Below are positions 1-8,968 of a DNA stretch of 64,000 nt, piece by piece (position 1 is the stretch's first letter; each line of letters begins with the position of its first letter). A program made the translations under genes and the position numbers. The stretch is taken from contig NZ_JAHVHT010000001.1 of the NCBI RefSeq assembly GCF_019802125.1, positions 62,001-126,000 of the forward strand. Reading direction: 5' to 3'. Origin of the DNA: Tateyamaria omphalii. GTDB taxonomy: Bacteria > Pseudomonadota > Alphaproteobacteria > Rhodobacterales > Rhodobacteraceae. The notes below the pieces were generated by a model. That model was given only the letters and a program-made list of their open reading frames with translations. It ran no database searches and was not told the DNA's origin.

Positions 1-3000
1 TAAATGCGGACGATCAGATCTGGCATGAGCTCCGCATTTGGCAGGATCTGAACCAGGATGGTGTGACCGACCGGGGCGAGTTGTTTGTGCTCGCTGGTGT
101 GACTGCGACGGCGTGGTATGACGAGAATGATGATGGCATTCAGCAGGCCAGCGAGGTTCACACACTTGAGCAAGCGACTGCCACGGTTTGGAATGACCTG
201 AACGGTGATGGCGAACGGCAGCCCAACGAGCTCACGCAAGAGGTCATCACGGAAATCAATCTGATCTACGACGATGGCTCGGACTATTCAGAAACCGACG
301 ACGACATCACCGTCTTTGGCAACACGCTGCATGGGCTTGCGTCCTTTGTAACTGCCAATGGGACCGTTGAAGGTGGCGTGGGAGATGTCTCGCTGTCGTA
401 TAGCGGCTTGGGCTACCGCGAAGTTGAAACGGATGTCGGTTACTCCATCGAGTTCGAAAGCGGCGAGAGCTACCACTACGCCGTGCTAGATGGGGGGGAA
501 CTCCAACACGTGCTTCTTGATGCGCGGGCTCTGGATGGCGCGACGGGTGATGATCGTCCTAATGCGCTGCTGGCTGCGGGCCACTCTCGATCCGTGCAAA
601 TCTCAGGCGGCGCGGGCAATGACACCGTGCGTGGTAGCGAGAATGACGACCTGCTGTCCGGTGACGCCGGGGCTGATGTTGTTGAAGGGCGGGACGGCAA
701 CGATCTGCTCTTCGTTGACAATGCCGACTTTGAGCAAGGCAGCGTGTCCGGTGGCAACGGTATCGACACGATCATTGTGACCGGCACCGAGGGTGTGGAT
801 GTCACGCTGGTCAACCACGAGCTGGAAGGCGCCTATGGCGGTGAAGGCAACGACGTTCTGTCAGGTGCTGGATCCTCGGACGATCTGCCCATCTATGGCG
901 GGGGCGGCGATGACACGATCACCGGCGGCCATGGTGGAGACAATCTCGGTGGTGACGACGGGAACGACAGCATTGACGGCGGGATCGGAGACGATCTGAT
1001 CTTTGGCGGCGCAGGCCACGATGCGCTTAACGGCGAGGATCATGACGACCGTGTGCTGGGCGGAGCAGGTGATGATGATATCACCGGTGGTGGTGGCGAT
1101 GACCGCCTCTTTGGTGGCGATGGTGACGACTCTCTGTCAGGCGGGCTGCACGACGACTTCATCGATGGCGGCGCGGGTGACGACACTCTGATTGCCGGAT
1201 ATGGGGATGACACGCTGGATGGCGGCGCAGGCAATGACAGCCTGTACTTCTGGCACGGCGACCAGATCCTGTCCGGCGGTGAAGGCAACGACGTGTTCCA
1301 TCTGGACGACCTTGGCCAACACGGGGCGCACAACCCGTATGGTTGGAGCGTTTTACAGGGCGGGACCGGGCATGATGTTCTGGTCATGGATGCGGCTGAT
1401 TTTGCAGCGATCCGGCATGTGGGCGGCAATCAGTGGCAGCTGCTTGTGACATCCGCCGCCGACAGCATTCGGGCTGTTATCGACCTGATCGACGTTGAGC
1501 GGATTGAGTTCACGGATGGCAGTGTGCGCGCGATCCCGGGCAATACGACGCTCGACACCAGCGACAACTACATCCGTGAAAGCTTCAACCAAGGCGTTGG
1601 GGATACACGGATCTTCATCGACGGAAATGGCAATCAATACATACCCGAAACGCACTTCGTGTGGTCCGATGGCGTGCTGCGCGGACAGGCCGGGCATGAT
1701 GTTCTGGTGGGATATCATGAACCTGAACAGGGTGACTACAGTTACCATGGAACGGGCGTGCAAGGAGAAACGCCCGAAGGAGGTGGGCAAACAAACGGCA
1801 CTGGCTCTGGAAACCCAGCGCAAGGGGGCTCAGTCGCAACCAGTGGCGGTACACCACCCCCGCCGCCAACGGCGCGTCCGGACAGCATTGCCGGCAACTC
1901 AGGGAACGACTCGATCTATGGCGGTGAAGACGATGACACGCTGAGTGGTGGCAATGGCGCGGACCTGGTTGTCGGTGGTGCCGATAACGACACGATCTCC
2001 GGCGGTTCCGGCGCCGACATCCTCGCCGGTGGTGAGAGCAATGATTACATCCTCGGCCATTCCGGCGCGGATCAGATGTGGGGCGACGAAGGCGCTGATA
2101 CTCTGATCGGTGGCAGTGGTCGCGACATGCTGAGCGGCGGAGACGGCAATGATGATCTGCAGGGTCAAGACGGCGACGACACGCTCTATGGCGGTGCAGG
2201 CAATGATACCGTGCTGGGTGGCCGTGGTGCGGACTACCTGTCCGGCAATGACGGGAATGACAGCCTGCACGGTCAGCAAGGCGCAGACCAGATCTATGGG
2301 GGCGACGGGGATGATACCCTGATCGGTCACGATGGGTTCGACGCCCTCTTTGGAGGTGCGGGCAATGACGTGCTGGACGGCGGGGACGATGATGACTGGC
2401 TCTCCGGCGGGGATGGCGCTGATACGCTGGAGGGAGGCATCGGTCGCGATGTCCTGAACGGCGGCGCAGGCGCAGACATCATTGATGGTGGTCAAGGCAT
2501 TCTGGATACGGCCAGCTACGCAGGATCGGATGCTGCAGTCACGGTCAATCTGGCCGCTGGTACAGCCTCTGGTGGCCACGCCCAAGGGGATACAATCACG
2601 GGTATCGAGAACCTCGTCGGATCGGAGCACGACGATCACCTGACCGGCGACGGCCAGGACAACATCCTGGAAGGCGGAGCTGGCGGTGATACGCTTGTGA
2701 GCGGGGGTGGCCATGACTCCCTGGTCGGCGGATTGGGGCAGGACTCGATTGATGCAGGCGCGGGCAATGACCGGATTGTAGGTGACTTTGCATCCTCGAT
2801 GCGCGGCCTACTGTACTTCGAATACTATGATCTGCCGGACGGAGCGGCACCGGATCTGACAAGCTTTGATCAAGGTGAGGCGACGGCAACCGGGTATGTC
2901 GGTGCTATCAACGCGGCTGCGCACGCGGAAGCCGAAGGTGAGACCGGCTACTTCGGCATGGCGTTCTACGGCGCGCTCGATATTGAGGCGGCTGGCGACT

Positions 3001-4274
3001 ACACGTTCGAACTCTACTCGGATGACCATGCGGAACTCTGGATCAACGGACAACGCATCGCAACGCATGTTGCGTCGCAGCAGGGCACGGGTGACAGCGT
3101 CACCATTGCGCTTGATGAAGGCTTGCACGAGATTCACATCCGCTACTTCGATTATGCCACAACAGAAGCGCTGGACGTGTATGTCAGCGGACCGGATACA
3201 AACGACGAGCTTGTCGAGTTGATGGGCAGCGGGCTGCTCGGAACGCCCACGGATCATGCAGACGTCTCGGCCCTCTTTGCAGACACAATTGACGCCGGGG
3301 ACGGCAATGACCGTGTTGAAGCCGGGTTCGGCGACGATCATGTGCTGGGCGGGATCGGTGACGATGTCCTCTCGGGTGAGGACGGAAACGACTTCCTGCA
3401 TGGCCAAGGCAACAACGACACGCTCTACGGCGGCGCTGGCGATGACACCCTCGGGGGCGGCAATGGTGACGATATCCTCGATGGCGGCGCTGGAGCGGAC
3501 CATCTTGTGGGCGGCGGCGGCATTGATGCGGCAAGCTACGGCACCTCAGAGGCGGGCGTGCTTGTGGATCTCCGGGAAGACAGCCTGAACACCGGAGATG
3601 CCGAAGGAGACACCTTCGACGGTGTTGAAAACCTCTCTGGGTCGAGGTTCGATGACAATCTGCGCGGTGACGAAGCGGCCAACCAGGTTGACGGCGGCAA
3701 TGGCGATGATGTGATCCATGGCCGCGAAGGCGACGACACGCTTTTGGGTGGCAATGGCAACGACACCTTGCTGGGTGGCCATGGTGCAGATGTGCTGGAC
3801 GGTGGCAATGGCGTTGATCGCGTCGAGTATAATGGCACGATTGGCTTCATCGCTGATTTGCAGAACGCAAGTGTCAACACCGGTGCAGCGGAAGGCGACA
3901 CTTACGTTAGCATCGAAAACCTGCGCGGCGGCAATGGCGACGATATTTTGCGCGGCGACGCTGGCAACAACACGATCTGGGGCGGCAACGGCGATGATGT
4001 GATCTATGGCCGCAGTGGCAGCGACGTGTTGTCCGGCGGTGGCGGCGCGGACACGTTCCACTTCCGACCGCACTATGGTGAAGACATCATCGTGGGCTTT
4101 GAAGACAACTTGGATGCCATTGACCTGACCCGCTTCGGCTTCGCCAGCATGGCCGATGTGAACGCTCTGAGCATGCAGGTAGGGGATGACGTTGTTCTGG
4201 ATCTCGGCAACGGAGATACGCTGACCGTGCGGGACATGACCTTCGCAGAGCTAAGTGATGACATTTTGATCTGA
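1..4274 (+). CDS. RTX-repeat (haemolysin-type calcium-binding) protein with PA14-like domain, 5' end missing
   Basis: The frame is open to the left edge of the window: bases 3-62 translate in frame as a typical RTX lead-in (ends LNQDGVTDRGEL), so the GTG at 63 is not the true start. Dozens of GGxGxDxUx nonapeptides, which bind calcium after secretion, run from about 600 to 1300, 1880 to 2790, 3290 to 3530 and 3660 to 4040. Two DxNxDG loops lie near 120-230. Between about 2800 and 3240 is a PA14-like domain (LYFEYYDLPDG, then ELWINGQRI), a sugar-binding or adhesion fold in known families. A proline-rich linker (GTPPPPP) sits near 1850. The last 75 residues (DTFHF, then IVGFEDNLDAIDL and a hydrophobic end) resemble the C-terminal type I secretion signal. 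No ABC/HlyD export genes are adjacent. Function is probably a secreted adhesin or matrix protein; an upstream enzymatic domain cannot be excluded. Confidence 0.93.
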   Translation, partial: NADDQIWHELRIWQDLNQDGVTDRGELFVLAGVTATAWYDENDDGIQQASEVHTLEQATATVWNDLNGDGERQPNELTQEVITEINLIYDDGSDYSETDDDITVFGNTLHGLASFVTANGTVEGGVGDVSLSYSGLGYREVETDVGYSIEFESGESYHYAVLDGGELQHVLLDARALDGATGDDRPNALLAAGHSRSVQISGGAGNDTVRGSENDDLLSGDAGADVVEGRDGNDLLFVDNADFEQGSVSGGNGIDTIIVTGTEGVDVTLVNHELEGAYGGEGNDVLSGAGSSDDLPIYGGGGDDTITGGHGGDNLGGDDGNDSIDGGIGDDLIFGGAGHDALNGEDHDDRVLGGAGDDDITGGGGDDRLFGGDGDDSLSGGLHDDFIDGGAGDDTLIAGYGDDTLDGGAGNDSLYFWHGDQILSGGEGNDVFHLDDLGQHGAHNPYGWSVLQGGTGHDVLVMDAADFAAIRHVGGNQWQLLVTSAADSIRAVIDLIDVERIEFTDGSVRAIPGNTTLDTSDNYIRESFNQGVGDTRIFIDGNGNQYIPETHFVWSDGVLRGQAGHDVLVGYHEPEQGDYSYHGTGVQGETPEGGGQTNGTGSGNPAQGGSVATSGGTPPPPPTARPDSIAGNSGNDSIYGGEDDDTLSGGNGADLVVGGADNDTISGGSGADILAGGESNDYILGHSGADQMWGDEGADTLIGGSGRDMLSGGDGNDDLQGQDGDDTLYGGAGNDTVLGGRGADYLSGNDGNDSLHGQQGADQIYGGDGDDTLIGHDGFDALFGGAGNDVLDGGDDDDWLSGGDGADTLEGGIGRDVLNGGAGADIIDGGQGILDTASYAGSDAAVTVNLAAGTASGGHAQGDTITGIENLVGSEHDDHLTGDGQDNILEGGAGGDTLVSGGGHDSLVGGLGQDSIDAGAGNDRIVGDFASSMRGLLYFEYYDLPDGAAPDLTSFDQGEATATGYVGAINAAAHAEAEGETGYFGMAFYGALDIEAAGDYTFELYSDDHAELWINGQRIATHVASQQGTGDSVTIALDEGLHEIHIRYFDYATTEALDVYVSGPDTNDELVELMGSGLLGTPTDHADVSALFADTIDAGDGNDRVEAGFGDDHVLGGIGDDVLSGEDGNDFLHGQGNNDTLYGGAGDDTLGGGNGDDILDGGAGADHLVGGGGIDAASYGTSEAGVLVDLREDSLNTGDAEGDTFDGVENLSGSRFDDNLRGDEAANQVDGGNGDDVIHGREGDDTLLGGNGNDTLLGGHGADVLDGGNGVDRVEYNGTIGFIADLQNASVNTGAAEGDTYVSIENLRGGNGDDILRGDAGNNTIWGGNGDDVIYGRSGSDVLSGGGGADTFHFRPHYGEDIIVGFEDNLDAIDLTRFGFASMADVNALSMQVGDDVVLDLGNGDTLTVRDMTFAELSDDILI

Positions 4275-4394
4275 TGGGTTGGGCAAGGGGCCGCGTTGTT
4301 GAGCAAACAGCGCGGTCGATCACAAAGCTGACATTGGTGCAGATGCAGCGAACGGCAGCGAAGTCCGCGATCTGTGAGTTCGAGCGGGCCAAGA

Positions 4395-4482
4395 TTTCCG
4401 CGCTGCAGCGAAAGTCGGCTCTGACGGGCTGCATCGCAGCGTCGAAGGTTGTTGCCGGAGGTCGGCTTAGGGCCGTTTTGGA
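4395..4482 (+). repeat. Degenerate copy of dispersed intergenic element
   Basis: The 293-base gap between the RTX gene and the next gene contains GCTGCAGCGAAAGTCGGCTC, then GGGCTGCATCGCAGC, then GGTCGGCTTAGGGCCG. This order of modules matches the better-preserved copies at 14354 and 20087. A frame of 80 codons starting at 4274 runs through the element but looks like no protein; I treat the gap as non-coding. Confidence 0.45.
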
Positions 4483-4567
4483 CAACCTCAAATTGACATT
4501 TGGGAAAACCAGTTGAAGCTTTCGTCTTGTAGCTTGAGGACTATCCAAAGAAGGGAACGCAATCTCA

Positions 4568-5470
4568 ATGTTCTTCCGTCATCGACCCAAGAAGCAGTTG
4601 CGAGGGCTCAGCTATGAGTTCGGCAGTCAGTCTTTTGGCAACGCGCTCATCATGATTTCAATGTACAGGTACGATGCTGGCCTTGTGAACATTATCTCTG
4701 CAATTGAAGCTTTTACGACAGATGAAACCAAGGACGATGGTAGCACTGATCAACGAACGATTTGGAAGAAACTAGAGGCGTTTGAACAAGCTCACCCATC
4801 TTTCGAAAGCGATTTTCAAAGACGTTCTGAGAGCAATACAGGGCCTAAGGCCAACTTTCACCAGGCGTATCAACTAAGAAATCGGTTGATGCACTCAGGG
4901 CATTCAGCCGCAACTAACCCAGAAGCTGCTAAGGCTATCTTGGATACTTTGCTACCCCTCGTACAGACAATTTATCGAGCCAAATTTGATGGTGAACTGT
5001 ATGAACAACTGGTCGTTGAAATAGAAAGGGCTCTCAGCCTATCTCAGTACTTGAAGGCGAATTCGATCACAGATGAGGCCGGTTGGTTAGTTGCGATGCT
5101 ACCAATAGTTTGGGCAGTGCAACAACACATTCGACCTAATTTTGAGCCGAGGTATTTGATAGATGAAAACGGATTTTATGTGGATCAAAGCGCTGCAATC
5201 TTTGAAGCAGTATCCCAGTTGCAGTCTACTAACGGATACGATGACGAAACACTTTTCTGCCCCGTATGTGGAGAATTGAGCGTGGCGGTGAAGTTTGATT
5301 TTACCTCAAGTGTCTCGCCATTTGGGTTGTACTTAAGCAAGGCGACTTGCGTAGCGTGTGGTCTAGAGCTCGGAGGATCGAGTACTGACGCTGAGCTTGG
5401 CAAGGCATTGTTTGATGATTTTCTAACCGAGAACGAACCTCGCTTGGCTAAAGAGTTTGGCTTAGCCTAG
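4568..5470 (+). CDS. HEPN-like protein with C-terminal zinc ribbon (hypothetical)
   Basis: This 300-residue protein matches no family I can name with certainty. Residues 22-50 form a helix (ALIMISMYRYDAGLVNIISAIEAF is its core region) and residues 100-112 carry RNRLMH, an R-x4-H motif (R104, H109). R-x4-6-H is the catalytic signature of HEPN ribonucleases, which act in toxin-antitoxin and defence systems. Near the C-terminus CPVC (231-234) and CVAC (261-264) make a four-cysteine zinc-ribbon pair. The gene is visibly richer in A+T than its neighbours and stands alone between two intergenic repeats, which suggests horizontal acquisition. No MNT-type antitoxin gene is adjacent. The HEPN assignment is an inference from the motif and helix pattern; a non-catalytic binding role is equally possible. 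Confidence 0.7.
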   Translation: MFFRHRPKKQLRGLSYEFGSQSFGNALIMISMYRYDAGLVNIISAIEAFTTDETKDDGSTDQRTIWKKLEAFEQAHPSFESDFQRRSESNTGPKANFHQAYQLRNRLMHSGHSAATNPEAAKAILDTLLPLVQTIYRAKFDGELYEQLVVEIERALSLSQYLKANSITDEAGWLVAMLPIVWAVQQHIRPNFEPRYLIDENGFYVDQSAAIFEAVSQLQSTNGYDDETLFCPVCGELSVAVKFDFTSSVSPFGLYLSKATCVACGLELGGSSTDAELGKALFDDFLTENEPRLAKEFGLA

Positions 5471-5630
5471 TGTGTTACGCGACTACACAAAATGCCTCGA
5501 GGACGGCAGTGCGCTTGTGGTATCACACACGTGCTTGTTTCACTCAGAGCCAGTGTTTCAACAGTAATTTGGGCGAACTTTTCTGTTGGCGCAGATTGAC
5601 CATTCAAGGGCTCCTGATGATCTAGTAGCG

Positions 5631-5703
5631 GCGAAGGTCTGCTTCAAGGAAGCTGCATCGCAGCGATCGGCAGAGTCGGCAGTGTCCGGTTTGGGCCGTC
5701 GAA
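5631..5703 (+). repeat. Degenerate copy of dispersed intergenic element
   Basis: Within the 298-base gap between the HEPN-like gene and the LytTR gene, GCGAAGGTCTGCTTC is followed by GCTGCATCGCAGC and then GTCCGGTTTGGGCCGTCGAACG, the same module order as the copies at 14354 and 20087. Nothing else is recognisable in this gap. Confidence 0.45.
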
Positions 5704-5768
5704 CGTCACCACGCAGAAGTCTTCAGACATCCATCGGGTGATCGGAGGGAAGTTTGATTGCGGCCGAC

Positions 5769-6614
5769 CTAGAGCCTTTTCTTGAGTTGGGCATGGCGGC
5801 GTCGGCTTACGGGAACCTCCGTCCCGTTTTCGAGCACACAGGCATAGGCGCTGCCGACACGCTTAACTCTTTTGATATGCCGGAACCTCACCCAGTGCGA
5901 TCGGTGGCACTGCATGCCCCGAAACTCCTTGAGCGCTTCGACACAGTCCGACAACGCCAGCTTCATCGTTGCTGTCCCCTCGGTTGTCACCACCGAAACA
6001 TAGTGATCTTGCGCTTCGATCCTGACTAGATCGTCGCCAAGACTATGTGGAACCGGGATCGCGCTTCGCAGCGCTGGCTCTGGTGCCAAGCGAGAAAGTA
6101 TCGCGTGGCGCTGTTGCTTTGCCATCTCTGCCGCCCGATAGGCGAACACGGCCATTATGGCCGACAGGCCCAACGACGGCGGCGCTACGTTCAGCAATTC
6201 CTCAACGTAGCGCCTACTGAACCCTGCATTGATCAGGCTATCGTCCGGCTTTTCACCGAGAAGGACATCGAGAGCCATTGAGAACGGTGCAAGCAATAGA
6301 GGCAGGAAACAAATTGCAACGACCAGAGGCCACGGCATTCGAAGCCCGGACAGTGCCACCAACGTTGCCGTGCCCATCAACAGAACCGCTGCAAGAAAAA
6401 GATGTGTGACCCAGTGCAGAACCGCCGCCCAGAAAGGCATCCCGGAGGTCACGGAAGGATCGAAGCTGGTGATCACCAGTCCGCCCACAACCGCGAAGGC
6501 AAGGCAATGTTGCGCCAACTGGCGCCAGGACAGGTCACCCGAGCCAAGAACACTCAGCAGGTTTGACCTTAAACCGTCGGATGCGAAGCCGGTACGACCT
6601 TCCGGATCTTTCAT
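5769..6614 (-). CDS. Membrane-bound LytTR-domain transcriptional regulator
   Basis: A 281-residue protein with an N-terminal membrane domain and a C-terminal LytTR DNA-binding domain. Four hydrophobic segments lie at about residues 37-55, 64-90, 93-115 and 142-162. The last 85 residues start with VRIEAQDHYVSVVTTEG, pass through CHRSHWVRFRHIKRV and end in VPVSRRRHAQLKKRL, the pattern of LytTR domains that bind direct repeats. No receiver domain is present, so this belongs to the membrane LytTR group whose signal is sensed within the membrane or by a partner. It is divergent from the MipA/OmpV gene; the 244-base intergenic region holds three similar octamers and is the likely target. The ATG at 6614 is the only good start. 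Regulation of the neighbour is inferred. Confidence 0.88.
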   Translation of the reverse strand: MKDPEGRTGFASDGLRSNLLSVLGSGDLSWRQLAQHCLAFAVVGGLVITSFDPSVTSGMPFWAAVLHWVTHLFLAAVLLMGTATLVALSGLRMPWPLVVAICFLPLLLAPFSMALDVLLGEKPDDSLINAGFSRRYVEELLNVAPPSLGLSAIMAVFAYRAAEMAKQQRHAILSRLAPEPALRSAIPVPHSLGDDLVRIEAQDHYVSVVTTEGTATMKLALSDCVEALKEFRGMQCHRSHWVRFRHIKRVKRVGSAYACVLENGTEVPVSRRRHAQLKKRL

Positions 6615-6685
6615 TTACCCCACCTCGCGTAACGCGACTCATTCAACCGTTGGTAGGGCGCAATCCCCTCAACATAAACGTGCAA

Positions 6686-6760
6686 TTCGCGAACGGTCAT
6701 AATACGACCGCTGGCGCACCAATCGTTGCCATTCACGAATTTCTACATCGCGTTCGTGAA
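6686..6760. promoter_or_regulatory. Three TTCRYGAA near-palindromes between divergent lytTR and mipA-like genes
   Basis: TTCGCGAA at 6686-6693, TTCACGAA at 6732-6739 and TTCGTGAA at 6753-6760 lie in the divergent promoter region. The last two are exactly 21 bases apart, two helical turns. ACCGTTGGT at 6646-6654 also fits the published LytTR half-site pattern. These are candidate binding sites for the LytTR protein or another regulator; no protein is shown to bind. Confidence 0.4.
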
Positions 6761-6858
6761 CTGGCCCTTCAAAATCGTCGACACCCCAAGCTGTCTGTTG
6801 GCCGTCATGCGCGCCGATGAAGTTGCCGTGCATGCTGAAACAGAAAAGGGACATTCCA

Positions 6859-7650
6859 ATGTCGTACATTCACAGAGTCTTATCAGTCTTCCCCATGGCA
6901 CTTGCGGGCCAGGTGCTCTGCGCCACAGGGGCCGCCGCGCAAGATCGCGAAAGAGACTTCACCGGTATTGTTGGGGTCGGCGTCAGCTCCGGTCCCGAGT
7001 TTTCTGGTTCTGACGAGACCTCGACCCAGGCTTTTCCAATTATTGATCTCGTATGGCGCGACCGCTTCTTTCTGAACCAGCGGGGGCTGGGTGTCTTTGC
7101 CTTGCGAAACAGAGGGGCGGGCGCTCTCTCTCTTGGTTTCGCGATTGGCTATGATTTTGACGAGCGTCTTGTCGAGGATGATGAGAGGCTCAGTGGATTG
7201 CGCGATGTCGAGGCAGGTGGGCTGGTTACAGCCTTTCTGGAGTATGACGTTGGGATCGCCCATCTGGAGTTTGAGCTGAGCCAAGGCATAAGCAGCGATG
7301 GCCATGAGGGGACCCGCGCCACCTTTGGTGCTGAGTTTTCAGCACCGTTGGGCGATCGCCTTCGGGTGTCTGCCAAGCCGTTTATCGTGTGGTCTGACGG
7401 CTCCTATGCGGACGCATTCTATGGAGTAACCGCTGCCGAAGCTGCTTCGTCAAGATTTGCTGCATTCGATGCAGGCTCCGCTTTTGAACGTGCGGGGCTG
7501 GAGTTGACCGCTTCCTACAGCCTGACCGAACGCACTGGGGTCTTCCTCGGCATCGAGCACTCACGTTTGCTGGGCGACGCCAAGGACAGCCCCATCACCT
7601 TCGACGATGGGCAAACCGAGATTTCAACCGGCGTCTTCTTCCGCTTCTGA
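6859..7650 (+). CDS. MipA/OmpV family outer-membrane protein
   Basis: MipA/OmpV proteins are outer-membrane beta-barrels, some acting as scaffolds for murein enzymes. The start chosen is ATG 6859, preceded by AAAGGGA with a normal gap and opening a clear signal peptide (MSYIHRVLSVFPMALAG, ending in TGAAAQ); an in-frame ATG at 6817 adds 14 non-signal residues. The mature part begins FTGIVGVGVSSGPEFSGSD, the family's first strand, continues with alternating amphipathic strands, and ends in TGVFFRF with the terminal phenylalanine typical of BAM-inserted barrels. Length (263 residues) fits the family. It is divergent from the LytTR regulator, which probably controls it, and is followed 82 bases later by the FAH-fold gene. 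Confidence 0.88.
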   Translation: MSYIHRVLSVFPMALAGQVLCATGAAAQDRERDFTGIVGVGVSSGPEFSGSDETSTQAFPIIDLVWRDRFFLNQRGLGVFALRNRGAGALSLGFAIGYDFDERLVEDDERLSGLRDVEAGGLVTAFLEYDVGIAHLEFELSQGISSDGHEGTRATFGAEFSAPLGDRLRVSAKPFIVWSDGSYADAFYGVTAAEAASSRFAAFDAGSAFERAGLELTASYSLTERTGVFLGIEHSRLLGDAKDSPITFDDGQTEISTGVFFRF

Positions 7651-7732
7651 ATACCGCTTTGACCCAATTGGCTTTGCTCCGGTCTGGGCGCGCAGCCCGG
7701 GTCAGGGCATCCAAACAATCGTGAGGTTCGAA

Positions 7733-8968
7733 ATGAAAACTGCCATCTACCTTCCCGTACTGATCATCGTGATCTGCATCGGCCTGATCTTTTCTGTCCG
7801 CGATGATCCCGCCCGCACCAATCCAATCTCGGCGGAGAGTGCGCCTCTGGTGCCCGGAGTGCTCCCAAGCAGTGAGGCAATCACCCTGGCCAAGACGCAC
7901 ACCGGAGTTCCTTTGCTGGTGACTGGATTGGCCGATGGGCTGATCAAGGCGATTGATTTGACAAACCATGGTGCGCAGCTTGGCGCTGATCTCTTCGACG
8001 CATTTGCGGCGGTGGGCGAAACGCGCTTGGCCAAGCTTGAGATGGAAGCGACCGGCAGTTCTGGAGTAGGTCATGCGGAAAGCTATACATTCGCCCAACT
8101 TGCATCAGCCGCCGGAGACGGAGAACGACACCTTTCTTCGGGCACGAATTTTCCCGAACACGCAGAAGAGACCAATAGTCAGTCCGTCTTTGCCTTCCCG
8201 AAATTCGGCCCGCCGTCTCCTCCCGTTACCACTGTCGTCAAAAGAGAAGGCGTGCTTCTTGATTACGAAGTCGAGCTTTGCGTGCGGTTCGACAGGGACA
8301 TTGCAACAGTTGAGGATTTCGACGCAGCGCGCAAAGGGTTCTTTCTGTGCGCCGATTTCACGGACCGGGCCGTACTGTCGAGAATGATCGATGTGGACAA
8401 TTTCGATTCCGGCTCGGGGTTCAGCGATGCCAAGAGCGGTCCGGACTTCTTTCCTACAGGACCTTTTCTGGTGATCCCCACCGATTGGGAGCGCTTTGTT
8501 ACGGCGGAGCGTATCACAACCCATCGGGGCAACTCCTTGCGGCAGGATGCACGTGGGGGCGAGATGATCCTCAACTTTCGTCAGCTCATCGAGAAAGCAT
8601 TGAGTGATCTTGAGTCCGAACGCTTCGTCTTTCGCGGACAGCATTTCCACTTGCTTGATCAGAAGCGATTGGCACGCGGGCAGGCGCTAATGTCCGGCAC
8701 ACCTGAAGGCGTAATCTTTATGCCTCCAACTTCTTTGCAGATCACCCGGGGCGGATTGCAATACGTCCTGAGCGGTAGCTTTCTGAGGGGCCAGTCTGGC
8801 TATGACAGTGTCGTAGAGGCCTTCATTCGCGAAGAACTGAGAGCAGGCCGGTTTTTGCAGGCTGGTGAGGTGATTAGATACTCTTCATCATCAATGGGCG
8901 AGATATCCATCACCGTCGTGAGCGAGAACGAAGATGAAGTTGCCCTAAATGGCGTTGATGGGCCTTGA
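7733..8968 (+). CDS. Fumarylacetoacetate-hydrolase-fold protein with N-terminal membrane anchor
   Basis: FAH-family enzymes are metal-dependent C-C hydrolases, decarboxylases or hydratases of keto acids. The core is visible: LDYEVELCVRF supplies the metal-binding glutamates, KSGPDFFPTGPFLV the conserved lysine and glycine turn, and MSGTPEGVIF the terminal substrate loop. The start is ATG 7733 with GAGG six bases upstream. The first 25 residues (MKTAIYLPVLIIVICIGLIF) form a single membrane-spanning or uncleaved signal segment, unusual because most FAH enzymes are cytosolic; a catalytic domain facing the periplasm is implied. About 120 residues separate the anchor from the core. It lies 82 bases after the MipA/OmpV gene, probably in the same transcript. 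The reaction is unknown. Confidence 0.82.
   Translation: MKTAIYLPVLIIVICIGLIFSVRDDPARTNPISAESAPLVPGVLPSSEAITLAKTHTGVPLLVTGLADGLIKAIDLTNHGAQLGADLFDAFAAVGETRLAKLEMEATGSSGVGHAESYTFAQLASAAGDGERHLSSGTNFPEHAEETNSQSVFAFPKFGPPSPPVTTVVKREGVLLDYEVELCVRFDRDIATVEDFDAARKGFFLCADFTDRAVLSRMIDVDNFDSGSGFSDAKSGPDFFPTGPFLVIPTDWERFVTAERITTHRGNSLRQDARGGEMILNFRQLIEKALSDLESERFVFRGQHFHLLDQKRLARGQALMSGTPEGVIFMPPTSLQITRGGLQYVLSGSFLRGQSGYDSVVEAFIREELRAGRFLQAGEVIRYSSSSMGEISITVVSENEDEVALNGVDGP

Noticed and set aside
1899-2714. Long antisense frames under the RTX gene
   Set aside because: They arise from the biased repeat codons on the plus strand and have no start context or known domain.
600-4070. Dense short tandem repeats resembling a repeat or CRISPR array
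   Set aside because: They are the GGxGxDxUx codons of the RTX gene; spacing is 27 bases in frame and there are no spacers.
4274-4516. 80-codon frame overlapping the RTX stop by ATGA
   Set aside because: It runs through a dispersed repeat element, has no ribosome site and no protein-like pattern.
6646-6654. ACCGTTGGT as a definite LytTR binding site
   Set aside because: It fits the consensus, but no partner repeat was found at the usual 21-base spacing, so it is mentioned only as supporting context.
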